The position numbers and the translations under genes were made by a program. Source: Actinomycetes bacterium (lineage in GTDB: Bacteria; Actinomycetota; Thermoleophilia; Solirubrobacterales; 70-9). Taken from it: DNA of 10,802 nucleotides. This document shows, in pieces, positions 1 to 6,472 of the stretch. The notes under the pieces are model-generated. The model searched no databases and was not told the DNA's origin. It worked only from the letters and a program-made list of their open reading frames with translations. The stretch spans positions 1 through 10,802 of the forward strand of contig JAEYSQ010000147.1 in the NCBI GenBank assembly GCA_023434465.1, in the 5' to 3' direction. How positions within the stretch are numbered: position 1 is the first letter of the stretch; the number at the start of each line of letters is the position of its first letter.

Positions 1-1008
1 GCCGACCGTCGCGTCGGCACCCGGATTTTCGAGTGAAGGTTCGTGAAGGATGCTGGTTTCGGCTTCGGTCGCCGGAGGTTCGTACGTTCCTGGCGCCGCA
101 TAGGTTTCGGGTTCGTCGAAGCTCTCGGGTTCCGGGTAGTTCTCCGGCTCTGCGTAGGATCCGGCAGACGGTTCCTCACCGGGCAGGACCACCCCTGCTG
201 CGGGAGCCGTCTGACTGGGCGAAACCGGCGCCGGAACGGTTTGCGCGGGAGCCGGAGCGGGCTGGGTGAACGGCGCCTGGACCGAGTCAAACCTGGCCAT
301 CGCACCGGCTGCGACTTCCTGGTCCCGGGCCCCCTGCTTCTCCGCCTCGACCGGATCGAGCCCACCAGCGGCACCGACGGCCGGTATCGCGGCGGCGCCG
401 GCAGCACCCGCACCTACCGCCGGGTCGACCGGGGAATCGGGCCGGCGAGCCGCCTTGCGGTTTTCGATGCCGGCCTTGCGCCGCAGTCGTTCTTCTTCTC
501 GCGAGCGCTGTATCGCGGCCCGCTTGCGACGACGAAGCTCGGATGCGCTCGGCACCTGGGCGGGCTGCCGGGCTTCCCCTTCAGCCGGGATGCCTCCGGC
601 GTTTCGCATCGCCTTGTTTGACTTCGACGCGCTGGGAGTGCCGGCTCCTTTTGCCTTTCGGGGCCGTCCCCGCATGATCAGGATGCCCGCGACGATGGCC
701 GCGAGGACGATGATTCCGATGATGAACCAGGGGGCGTTGTCGGTCACGAAGTCGGATGCCTTCTCGAAGACACTCTTGTCGTCATCGGCCTCGTTGGCCT
801 GGTCACTCAAAGCATCTATCGCGTCCTGATCGAGGGTGATCGGGGCGGTCGTCGACGGGTCGGTGGCCGTCGGATCCGCAGCCGTCGGATCGGTAGTCGA
901 CGGAGCCGTGGCCGCAGTCGACGGATCGTCCACCGCGAGCGCGGTTCCCGGGCCGATCAAGGCGGCTGAAATCACAGCGAGGAGAAGAAGGTTCCTGGGC
1001 TTCATCAT
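1..1008 (-). CDS. Unidentified single-pass membrane protein with signal peptide and repetitive Pro/Glu-rich tail (3' end beyond window)
   Basis: The frame reads open for 336 codons from ATG at 1008 to the left edge without a stop, so the C terminus is missing. Residues 1-25 look like a signal peptide (basic start, Leu-rich core, ALA-VDD cleavage). Residues 27-56 are a Thr/Ser/Asp/Pro-rich linker with repeated DPT/DPST units. One hydrophobic span lies at 94-112 (WFIIGIIVLAAIVAGILIM), followed by basic residues, which suggests an outside N terminus and an inside C terminus. The cytoplasmic part has a charged Arg/Glu stretch (157-187), an Ala/Gly-rich stretch (197-216), a Pro/Ala stretch, and six-residue repeats of the form xEPEx[Y/F] near 286-309. 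I recognise no family. It starts 4 nt after the smpB stop, so it is probably cotranslated. ATG at 1005 is an equally good start. No Shine-Dalgarno sequence is visible. The gene is real by codon pattern and topology; its function is unknown. Confidence 0.85.
   Translation of the reverse strand, partial: MMKPRNLLLLAVISAALIGPGTALAVDDPSTAATAPSTTDPTAADPTATDPSTTAPITLDQDAIDALSDQANEADDDKSVFEKASDFVTDNAPWFIIGIIVLAAIVAGILIMRGRPRKAKGAGTPSASKSNKAMRNAGGIPAEGEARQPAQVPSASELRRRKRAAIQRSREEERLRRKAGIENRKAARRPDSPVDPAVGAGAAGAAAIPAVGAAGGLDPVEAEKQGARDQEVAAGAMARFDSVQAPFTQPAPAPAQTVPAPVSPSQTAPAAGVVLPGEEPSAGSYAEPENYPEPESFDEPETYAAPGTYEPPATEAETSILHEPSLENPGADATVG
82..153 (-). repeat. In-frame 18-bp (hexapeptide) repeat in the membrane protein tail
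   Basis: Residues 286-309 of the left-edge protein divide into AEPENY, PEPESF, DEPETY and AAPGTY, with a weaker unit on each side (PSAGSY before, EPPATE after). Pro is fixed at position 3 and Tyr/Phe at position 6. The DNA copies have diverged, so the repeat is maintained mainly at protein level. Pro/Glu/Tyr repeats of this type are usually disordered or binding segments; that role is an inference. Confidence 0.65.
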
Positions 1009-1012
1009 GGGA

Positions 1013-1498
1013 TCAGGAACGATACCGCCCCTTGAATTCCCTTTCTATATCTCTCTTCACATCACGATCGGCGATTTCACGGCGCCGGTCCCGGCCTTCC
1101 TTGTTGCGGGCCAGCCCAAGTTCGACTTTTGCCTTTGGCCCCTTGAAATAGATCCGGGTCGGGATCAGGGTCAGGCCCTTCTGCTGGGTCGTCCCGATCA
1201 ACCTTTCGATCTCGCCCCGATGCAACAGAAGTTTCCGCGGCCGTTCCGGTTCGTGGTTGTTCACGGTCGCTGGCGCGTAATGCGGAATGTGGAGGTTCCT
1301 CAGCCAAACTTCCCCGTCCTCGACGACGGCGTAGGCGTCGCCCATCTGTGCGTTGCCTTCCCTCAGCGCCTTCACCTCGGTCCCGAGCAGGGCAATGCCG
1401 GCCTCGAGCTTCTCGACGACCTCGAACTTCTGCCTCGCCCTCCGGTTCGTCGCTACGTCACCGGAAGCAGGGGAACGCTTCTTGCCTTTCTTCGACAT
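1013..1498 (-). CDS. smpB: SsrA-binding protein SmpB
   Basis: The 161-residue product has the normal SmpB length. SmpB binds tmRNA (ssrA) and brings it into the A site of ribosomes stalled on mRNAs without a stop codon, the first step of trans-translation, in the cytoplasm. Family landmarks are clear: TNRRARQKFEVVEKLEAGI near the N terminus, GTEVKALREG, DAYA, GEVWLRNLHI, the NNHEPERPRKLLLH block, and a basic C-terminal tail (DRDVKRDIEREFKGR) of the type that occupies the mRNA channel. The start at 1498 (MSKKGKKRSP) was chosen because the longer frame to 1591 would lie inside the upstream RNB gene and adds non-SmpB residues. It begins 13 nt after the RNB stop and ends 4 nt before the next gene, with no clear Shine-Dalgarno, so translation is probably coupled. 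The tmRNA gene itself is not in the window. Confidence 0.95.
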   Translation of the reverse strand: MSKKGKKRSPASGDVATNRRARQKFEVVEKLEAGIALLGTEVKALREGNAQMGDAYAVVEDGEVWLRNLHIPHYAPATVNNHEPERPRKLLLHRGEIERLIGTTQQKGLTLIPTRIYFKGPKAKVELGLARNKEGRDRRREIADRDVKRDIEREFKGRYRS

Positions 1499-1511
1499 GG
1501 GCGAAAGGAAT

Positions 1512-3248
1512 CTACCCGTCGAAGGGATCAAGGTCGACTCGACCTTGAGGAGCATCGACTTTCTCGACCTGTACTGCGAGCGGATCCCCAAGGCTTACCT
1601 TGCGGCCGGTCTTGCTGCCGACCAGCGAGGTTTCCTCCTCGTTCAACTCGAATCGTTCCCCCCTGATCCGGCGGGCCGGAACGAACCCTTCGTAGACGTC
1701 GCCGAGGCGGCCACCGAAGCGGACGAAGCACCCGGGCCGGATCACGCCTGACACCTCCCCCTCGAACTTCTTTTCGTAACCCTCCTCGAAGAGCTCCCTT
1801 TCGAGCAGAAAGGCGGCACAGATGTCATCGGCGTCGCGTTCCAGGACCATCGCTTCCCGTTCTCGCTCGCTGGAGTGAAGCGCGGCCTCGGCCACGTCAC
1901 CCGCCGCTGGCGCCCGCTCACCGCCGCCGACAGCGGAGAGCAGCGCCCGGTGGACGAGCAGATCCGGATAGCGACGGATCGGCGACGTGAAGTGACAGTA
2001 GGCCTCGCTGCCGAGTCCGGCGTGGCCGAGGTTCTTCTCCAGATAGCGGGCCGGCTTGAGCGAGCGAAGGATCAGGCGACTGTAGGCGTCGGTTCCGTGA
2101 CCTCGGCGTTCGGCCTCCCGGGCGACCGCCCGCGAAGCCTCCACCGCGATCTCACCCGCCGTGGTCGGTCCCATGCCGGCGGGCAAGGCTGGAGCTGGCA
2201 GATCGAGTGAAGCAAGCTGCTCCAGCATCCGTTCGACCCGGTCGGGGTCGGGCCTCTCGTGGACCCTGTACACGGAGGGGATGCTCCGGCTGCTGGTCAG
2301 CCCGGCCACCTGCTCGTTGGTCAAGACCATCAACTGCTCGATCAGCCGGTGAGCTTCGGTCTGACGCTCTGCCACTGCGCCGGTGACGTGCCCTTCCCCG
2401 TCGAACTGGAAGGTGGGCTCGGCCGAGTTCACTTCCAGCGCCGACCCGGCCCGGCGGTCGGCCAGTGCGGCTGCCGCCGTGCGGGCCAGCGAGAGTTGCT
2501 CGGCGACCACCTCGGGCGCGCGCTCCCGGTCGGCAAAGATCCGGTCGAGTTGGTCATAGTCGAGTCTCGCATCGGAGACGATCCGGCTGCGGTAGAAAGC
2601 AGCCGAGGTGACGTCGCCGGAACCGGAGAGGACGACCTCGCTGGTCACGGCCAGCCGCTCCTCTCCGGGTGAGAGTGAACAGACTCCGGAACTGAGACTG
2701 TGGGGCAGCATCGGTTCGACCGAGGTCGGAACGTAGGTGCTGTTCGCTCTCAGGAACGCTTCCTTCTCCAGCAACGAGCCGGGCCGGACGAAGGCCGAAA
2801 CGTCGGCGATGTGGATCCAGAGACGGACGCCGTCCCCCTCCCGGCGGGCCGACACCGCATCGTCGAAATCCCGCGCCGTGGCAGGGTCCACCGTAAAAGT
2901 GGGAAGGTCGCTCAAATCCTGACGGGGAACTTCCGCCGGGCCAGACGCCGCCTTTTCCGCCGCCTCCTCGACCGCGCGGGAGAAGCCCCTGCGCCCCAGA
3001 CGCTCGAGCGTCAGCGCCTCGGACACGTCCCGGGCGTTGTCGATAAGCCCCAGGTCTCGGAGCAGCCGGGCCCTGCCGGCGCCGAACTCGACCCAGGCGA
3101 TCTGTCCCTCCCGGGTCCTTGCCTTGCGGTCGAGGGCGATCGCCTTACCTCGCTCGAAGAGCGGCCGCGCCGAGGTGAAGCGGCCTTTCCGTTCAAGCAG
3201 GGCGACCTTGCGCAGACCCGAAGTCTCTGACGAGCGACGACGAGACAT
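1512..3248 (-). CDS. rnr: RNB-family 3'-5' exoribonuclease (RNase R/RNase II type, short form)
   Basis: The 578-residue product is a processive 3'-to-5' hydrolytic exoribonuclease by family. The RNB catalytic block starts at 117 (TFTVDPATARDFDDAV). Its Asp121, Asp127, Asp129 and Asp130 match the spacing of the four metal-binding Asp of E. coli RNase II. The second signature, HFTSPIRRYPDLLVHR, is at 419-434. An S1-like RNA-binding domain covers about 493-575. The N terminus (about 11-65) looks like one OB/cold-shock-like domain. The usual RNase R helix-turn-helix, a second cold-shock domain and the Lys-rich C-terminal tail are absent, so the protein is well short of E. coli RNase R (about 800 aa). 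ATG at 3248 overlaps the stop of the upstream protease gene by one base (TGATG); GTG at 3251 is an alternative. Placement just before smpB favours an RNase R-like role. The symbol is by family and not proven. Confidence 0.92.
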   Translation of the reverse strand: MSRRRSSETSGLRKVALLERKGRFTSARPLFERGKAIALDRKARTREGQIAWVEFGAGRARLLRDLGLIDNARDVSEALTLERLGRRGFSRAVEEAAEKAASGPAEVPRQDLSDLPTFTVDPATARDFDDAVSARREGDGVRLWIHIADVSAFVRPGSLLEKEAFLRANSTYVPTSVEPMLPHSLSSGVCSLSPGEERLAVTSEVVLSGSGDVTSAAFYRSRIVSDARLDYDQLDRIFADRERAPEVVAEQLSLARTAAAALADRRAGSALEVNSAEPTFQFDGEGHVTGAVAERQTEAHRLIEQLMVLTNEQVAGLTSSRSIPSVYRVHERPDPDRVERMLEQLASLDLPAPALPAGMGPTTAGEIAVEASRAVAREAERRGHGTDAYSRLILRSLKPARYLEKNLGHAGLGSEAYCHFTSPIRRYPDLLVHRALLSAVGGGERAPAAGDVAEAALHSSEREREAMVLERDADDICAAFLLERELFEEGYEKKFEGEVSGVIRPGCFVRFGGRLGDVYEGFVPARRIRGERFELNEEETSLVGSKTGRKVSLGDPLAVQVEKVDAPQGRVDLDPFDG

Positions 3249-4486
3249 CACTGACCTGTGCCCGAAGAACCGGGATCCGACGACTGACTCCCGGATGCGA
3301 CCTCGTCGGACAGAACCCCGAAGGCACGGTTGAGTTGAAGGTCCCGGGTCGCGCCTTTCGGCAGGGGCGCCTTTACGTCCGGCTTCAACCCTTCGCCGGC
3401 CAGTGAAACACCGTCCGCGGTGAGGAACTCCCCGACGCTCAGATCGAGCGATCCGCCGTTGCGGAGCTGGAGCACCTGCTGGAACAGTCCCTTGCCGTAG
3501 GTACGGGTGCCGACCACCGGAACATCGAGGTCGGTCTGAAGTGCGGCGGCGAGGATTTCCGCGGCCGAGGCCGTGTTGCGGTTGACCAGGGTGACCATCG
3601 GCGGCACCTCGTCAAGGCGACCCCCGACGGCTTCATAAGTCAGGTTGCCTTCGCTTCGGGAGCGGGTCTCGACCACCACCTTCCCCTCTTCGAGGAAAAC
3701 GCTGGAAGTGAAGATCGCCTCCTCGAGCAACCCACCACCGTTCTCGCGCAGGTCGAGCACGATCCCTTCAGCGCCCTTGTCGATCACCCGTTCGACCGCC
3801 CGCCGGAGGGCCAGGCCGGCGCCCTGGCTGAAAGTAGTGAGCTGGACGTAACCGAGCTTTCGCCCGTCGACTTCGCGGATCCGGTTGGCCGTGATCGGCA
3901 CGCGGATCTCGGCCCGGGTCAGATCGAAGTCCTTGACTGGTCCCTTGCCCCCCTTCTTTACCCCGAGGGTGACCTCGGTTCCCTCAGGGCCTTTGATTTC
4001 CGCTACGACCAGGTCGACCTCTTTGCCGCGGATGTCCTTGCCATCGACCTCCACGATCACGTCTCCCGCCTTCAATCCCGACTTGGCGGCTGGCGACCGG
4101 CGAAACACGTATCCCACTTCAAGGCCCTTGCGGGAGTTGCTGCCGACCGTCATCCCGACCCCGCTGAAGCTTCCCTCGAGGGCTTCGCTCAGCTTTTCAT
4201 TCTGCTCAGGCGTGAAGTAATGGGAGAAACGGTCGTCGAACTCGCGTCGGAGTTGCCTGACCATTCCGTTGATCGACGAGTCCTGCACCTCGGCCGGATC
4301 CGTCTCGCGAAAGTACTTCTCGCGGATCAGGTCGGCCGCCTCTTCGCTTACCGACTGTTCCTGGATCTCCTCCGCGACGAAAATCTCACGAAGCTGCTCG
4401 GGCAGGTTGTCCGGATGGCCGCCAGCCCACAGGCCGAGCGCCATCCCGGCAATAACTGCCCAGACCGCGATCGTTGCAGTCTTCAA
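3248..4486 (-). CDS. ctpA: S41-family C-terminal processing protease (CtpA/Tsp type)
   Basis: This 412-residue exported serine protease has a hydrophobic N-terminal segment (about 5-22, signal or anchor), so it acts outside the membrane. A CtpA-type N-terminal helical region spans about 45-100, and a PDZ domain spans about 105-185 (FSGVGMTVG, SPAAKSGLKAGDVIVEVDGK). The S41 catalytic core follows: LGYVQLTTFS (211-220), GIVLDLRENGGG (241-252), nucleophile Ser307 in NRNTASAAEI, and general base Lys332 in TYGKGLFQ. The 25-residue Ser-Lys spacing equals that of the E. coli Tsp dyad. The family cleaves exported proteins near their C termini. The start is TTG at 4486: it gives a good signal segment, and no in-frame ATG or GTG with a better ribosome site was seen before it. 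A GGAG lies 16 nt upstream, which is too far to be convincing. The gap to ftsX is 40 nt, and the stop overlaps the RNB start. The last ~15 residues are Ser/Gly-rich. Confidence 0.93.
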   Translation of the reverse strand: MKTATIAVWAVIAGMALGLWAGGHPDNLPEQLREIFVAEEIQEQSVSEEAADLIREKYFRETDPAEVQDSSINGMVRQLRREFDDRFSHYFTPEQNEKLSEALEGSFSGVGMTVGSNSRKGLEVGYVFRRSPAAKSGLKAGDVIVEVDGKDIRGKEVDLVVAEIKGPEGTEVTLGVKKGGKGPVKDFDLTRAEIRVPITANRIREVDGRKLGYVQLTTFSQGAGLALRRAVERVIDKGAEGIVLDLRENGGGLLEEAIFTSSVFLEEGKVVVETRSRSEGNLTYEAVGGRLDEVPPMVTLVNRNTASAAEILAAALQTDLDVPVVGTRTYGKGLFQQVLQLRNGGSLDLSVGEFLTADGVSLAGEGLKPDVKAPLPKGATRDLQLNRAFGVLSDEVASGSQSSDPGSSGTGQ

Positions 4487-4526
4487 TTTTTGGTCCGGCC
4501 CACTCCGTCGAGCGGGCCCGGGCCGC

Positions 4527-5441
4527 TCAGACCTTCAGGAAACGGCGCATGGTGAGCCCGGAACCGATCGCCGAGACCAGAATCGCAGCCAGAAACAGGC
4601 AGCCGACCAGGGCCGCGAAGGACATTGAGTCCTGCGCGTTCATCAGGGCGAACTTGTCCGCGAGCGGGTCCACGACTGTGACCTTGCCGATCCACAGCAC
4701 CAGTATCGCAATCGCGCCACCGAGAATGCCCACGACCACACCCTCGATCATGAAGGGCCAGCGGATGAACCACCGGGTCGCACCGACCAGGCGCATGACT
4801 TCAATCTCGCGCCTTCGGGTGTAGATCGAAAGCCGGATCGTGTTGCCGATCAGAAGCAGCGAAGCGCAAACCAGGAGCACCGTAATCACGGTCAGGATCA
4901 GCTTCAGGGCACCGGTCACCTGCTCGATGTCTCGGGCGTCTTCCTGACGGTCGTCAACCTCGGAGATGATCGGAGAGATGTTCTGCGGCTTGCCGTTCGC
5001 GCCAACTGGCTGGATCGCGTTGCGGATCCCCTCCAGGTTGGCCGCGTCATCGGGCTTGATGATGAAGTTGGCCGGGAGCGGGTTCTTTCCACCGAGCTGG
5101 CTCAGGGCATCCGGGTTCTTCTTGCCGAAGTCACTGGCCAGAAACTCCTGCTTGGCGTCAGCCTTGGAGAGATAGGTGACCGATTCGACGTGGGGCAGCG
5201 CTTCCAGTTTCTGCTGGAGTGCCCCGGTCTCGGCCTTGGTCGCGTCGTCATAAAGGAAGGTACGGAGTTCGAGCTGGCCGCGGACATCCTCACCCTTGCT
5301 CTGGGCGGTCTGGAACACCGGGATCAGAACGCCGAGCAGAAGCGCGGTAAGCACCGTGGTGACCACGGCAGCCGTGGTCGGAGCGACGTTGCGCTTGATC
5401 GCGCGGATCGCTTCGCCGGTGAAGAAGAAAAGCTTGCCCAT
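4527..5441 (-). CDS. ftsX: Cell division protein FtsX (ABC transporter permease-like)
   Basis: The 304-residue protein has typical FtsX topology: a cytoplasmic N terminus, TM1 at about 22-45, a large extracellular domain (about 46-176), then three more membrane segments near 177-200, 229-252 and 273-296. The segment after TM2, IRLSIYTRRREIEVMRLVGA (202-221), is the classic FtsX/MacB-like coupling motif. With FtsE it forms a mechanotransmitter at the division site whose extracellular loop activates a peptidoglycan hydrolase, rather than moving a substrate. In actinobacteria the known partner is a NlpC/P60 enzyme such as RipC; none is encoded here. ATG at 5441 overlaps the ftsE stop (TGATG) and has a good ribosome site 7 nt upstream. 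Confidence 0.96.
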   Translation of the reverse strand: MGKLFFFTGEAIRAIKRNVAPTTAAVVTTVLTALLLGVLIPVFQTAQSKGEDVRGQLELRTFLYDDATKAETGALQQKLEALPHVESVTYLSKADAKQEFLASDFGKKNPDALSQLGGKNPLPANFIIKPDDAANLEGIRNAIQPVGANGKPQNISPIISEVDDRQEDARDIEQVTGALKLILTVITVLLVCASLLLIGNTIRLSIYTRRREIEVMRLVGATRWFIRWPFMIEGVVVGILGGAIAILVLWIGKVTVVDPLADKFALMNAQDSMSFAALVGCLFLAAILVSAIGSGLTMRRFLKV

Positions 5442-6310
5442 CAGTGTGCTCCCTTGGAATTGCCGTTGGTGTGGCCTTCGACCCCGACGCCCATCTCGGC
5501 CCGCATGCGAACGCCGAACTCGGTGGTCGACTCTTCCGTGTAGCCGCCGGCAACTTCGTCGCGGATGACCCGGCCCTCGTAGAGCTCGATCACGCGGCGG
5601 CGCATGCGGTCGACCATTTCGCGGTCGTGGGTGACGACCACGACGGTGGTTCCGGTCTTGTTGATCCGGTAGAGCAGCTGCATGATTCCGACCGAGGTGA
5701 CCGGGTCGAGGTTTCCGCTCGGCTCGTCGGCCAGCAGGAGGGGCGGGTGGTTGACGAAGGCCCGCGCCACCGAGACGCGTTGCTGCTCGCCACCGGAAAG
5801 CTCGTCCGGATAGTTGTGAAGCTTGGTCGAGAGGCCGACCAGGCGCAGGGTCTCCGGAACCTTCTGCCGGATCTCGGCCCGCGAGGCACCAATCACCTGG
5901 AGCGCGTAGGCGACATTGTCGTAAACAGTGCGGCTCGGGAGGAGCTTGAAGTCCTGGAACACGGTGCCGATGTTGCGCCGGAGCTGCGGGACCTTCTTTT
6001 CGGGAAGTTTGTTGATGTCGCGTCCGGCGATCGAAATCGATCCGTCGGTCGGAGCCAGCTCACGGATCAGCATCTTGATCAGGGTCGACTTGCCACAGCC
6101 GGTCGGACCGACCAGGAAGACGAACTCGCCGCGGTTGATCGCGAGCGAGACCCGGTCCACGGCGAGATGGCCGCCCGGGTACACCTTGCTGACGTCACGC
6201 ATTTCGATGATCGGAGCACCCCCCTTGCGGGGACGCTCGGTCTGCTTGCGTTCACGGGCCGCTTCGATCTCAGCCTGAGCTGATTCTTTTTTCTTCTTTC
6301 CGAAAGCCAT
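5441..6310 (-). CDS. ftsE: Cell division ATP-binding protein FtsE
   Basis: The 289-residue ABC ATPase pairs with FtsX at the inner face of the membrane. Every nucleotide-binding motif is present: Walker A GPTGCGKST (68-76), Q-loop Gln119 (TVFQDFKLL), signature LSGGEQQRVSVARA (171-184), Walker B LLLADE ending at Glu196, D-loop SGNLD, and switch His228 (VVVTHD). FtsE proteins are usually about 220-230 residues. The surplus is a charged N-terminal extension (about 1-32, KKKK and Arg/Glu-rich) and a hydrophilic C-terminal tail (about 251-289). ATG at 6310 was chosen; GTG at 6328 would add six residues (MNRADQ) and cannot be excluded. GGGCGG lies just before the ATG, while a GGGGAAGG lies too far (16 nt) from the GTG. 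It is probably the first gene of the minus-strand operon. In many actinobacteria prfB precedes ftsE, but here it is absent. Confidence 0.95.
   Translation of the reverse strand: MAFGKKKKESAQAEIEAARERKQTERPRKGGAPIIEMRDVSKVYPGGHLAVDRVSLAINRGEFVFLVGPTGCGKSTLIKMLIRELAPTDGSISIAGRDINKLPEKKVPQLRRNIGTVFQDFKLLPSRTVYDNVAYALQVIGASRAEIRQKVPETLRLVGLSTKLHNYPDELSGGEQQRVSVARAFVNHPPLLLADEPSGNLDPVTSVGIMQLLYRINKTGTTVVVVTHDREMVDRMRRRVIELYEGRVIRDEVAGGYTEESTTEFGVRMRAEMGVGVEGHTNGNSKGAH
5449..5455 (-). promoter_or_regulatory. Ribosome binding site of ftsX
   Basis: AAGGGAG on the minus strand, inside the last codons of ftsE, lies 7 nt before the ftsX ATG. It is one of only two strong Shine-Dalgarno sequences in the window and fixes the ftsX start. 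Confidence 0.8.
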
Positions 6311-6401
6311 CTGGTCCGCCCTATTCACCCCGGGCCGGGCTAATCCTTCCCCTGACGGCGATCGCCCATATGGCTCACGCCGCCCAAGAATCTTGATCTG
6401 G

Positions 6402-6420
6402 AGTTAGCAGGAAGTTAGCA
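6402..6420. repeat. Direct repeat AGTTAGCA x2 with 11-bp period in divergent intergenic region
   Basis: AGTTAGCA occurs at 6402-6409 and again at 6413-6420, exactly one helical turn (11 bp) apart, between the divergent ftsE and serine protease genes. Paired direct repeats with this period are the usual binding layout of OmpR/PhoB-family response regulators. The regulator assignment is an inference. The rest of the ~150-nt intergenic region shows only a GGCGATCGCC palindrome (6357-6366) and no confident ftsE promoter. Confidence 0.4.
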
Positions 6421-6459
6421 ATCGCTCACATAGCTGGTGGGTTCCTGAAGGTGACCCGG

Positions 6460-6465
6460 TACGAT
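6460..6465 (+). promoter_or_regulatory. Candidate -10 element of a leaderless serine-protease mRNA
   Basis: TACGAT fits the actinobacterial TANNNT pattern and lies 7 nt before the ATG at 6473, so transcription could begin at or next to the start codon. No Shine-Dalgarno lies at useful spacing (the nearest purine run, GAAGGTGA, is 18 nt away), which agrees with a leaderless message. No good -35 box was found, so this is tentative. Confidence 0.35.
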
Positions 6466-6472
6466 TCCTGCA

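Noticed and set aside
43..829. Two overlapping plus-strand open frames (43-621 and 266-829)
   Set aside because: They lie opposite the continuous 336-codon minus-strand frame, which has a signal peptide, a membrane helix and in-frame repeats.
1499..1591. Longer smpB start at 1591
   Set aside because: It would overlap the RNB gene by about 80 nt and add residues not found in SmpB; MSKKGKK at 1498 gives the normal family length.
836..1666. 276-codon plus-strand open frame across smpB and its flanks
   Set aside because: It crosses three well-supported minus-strand genes and encodes no recognisable protein.
5444..6283. 279-codon plus-strand open frame antisense to ftsE
   Set aside because: It is the mirror of a GC-rich coding gene. 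Its product is low-complexity with no motif, while the minus strand has every ABC ATPase motif.
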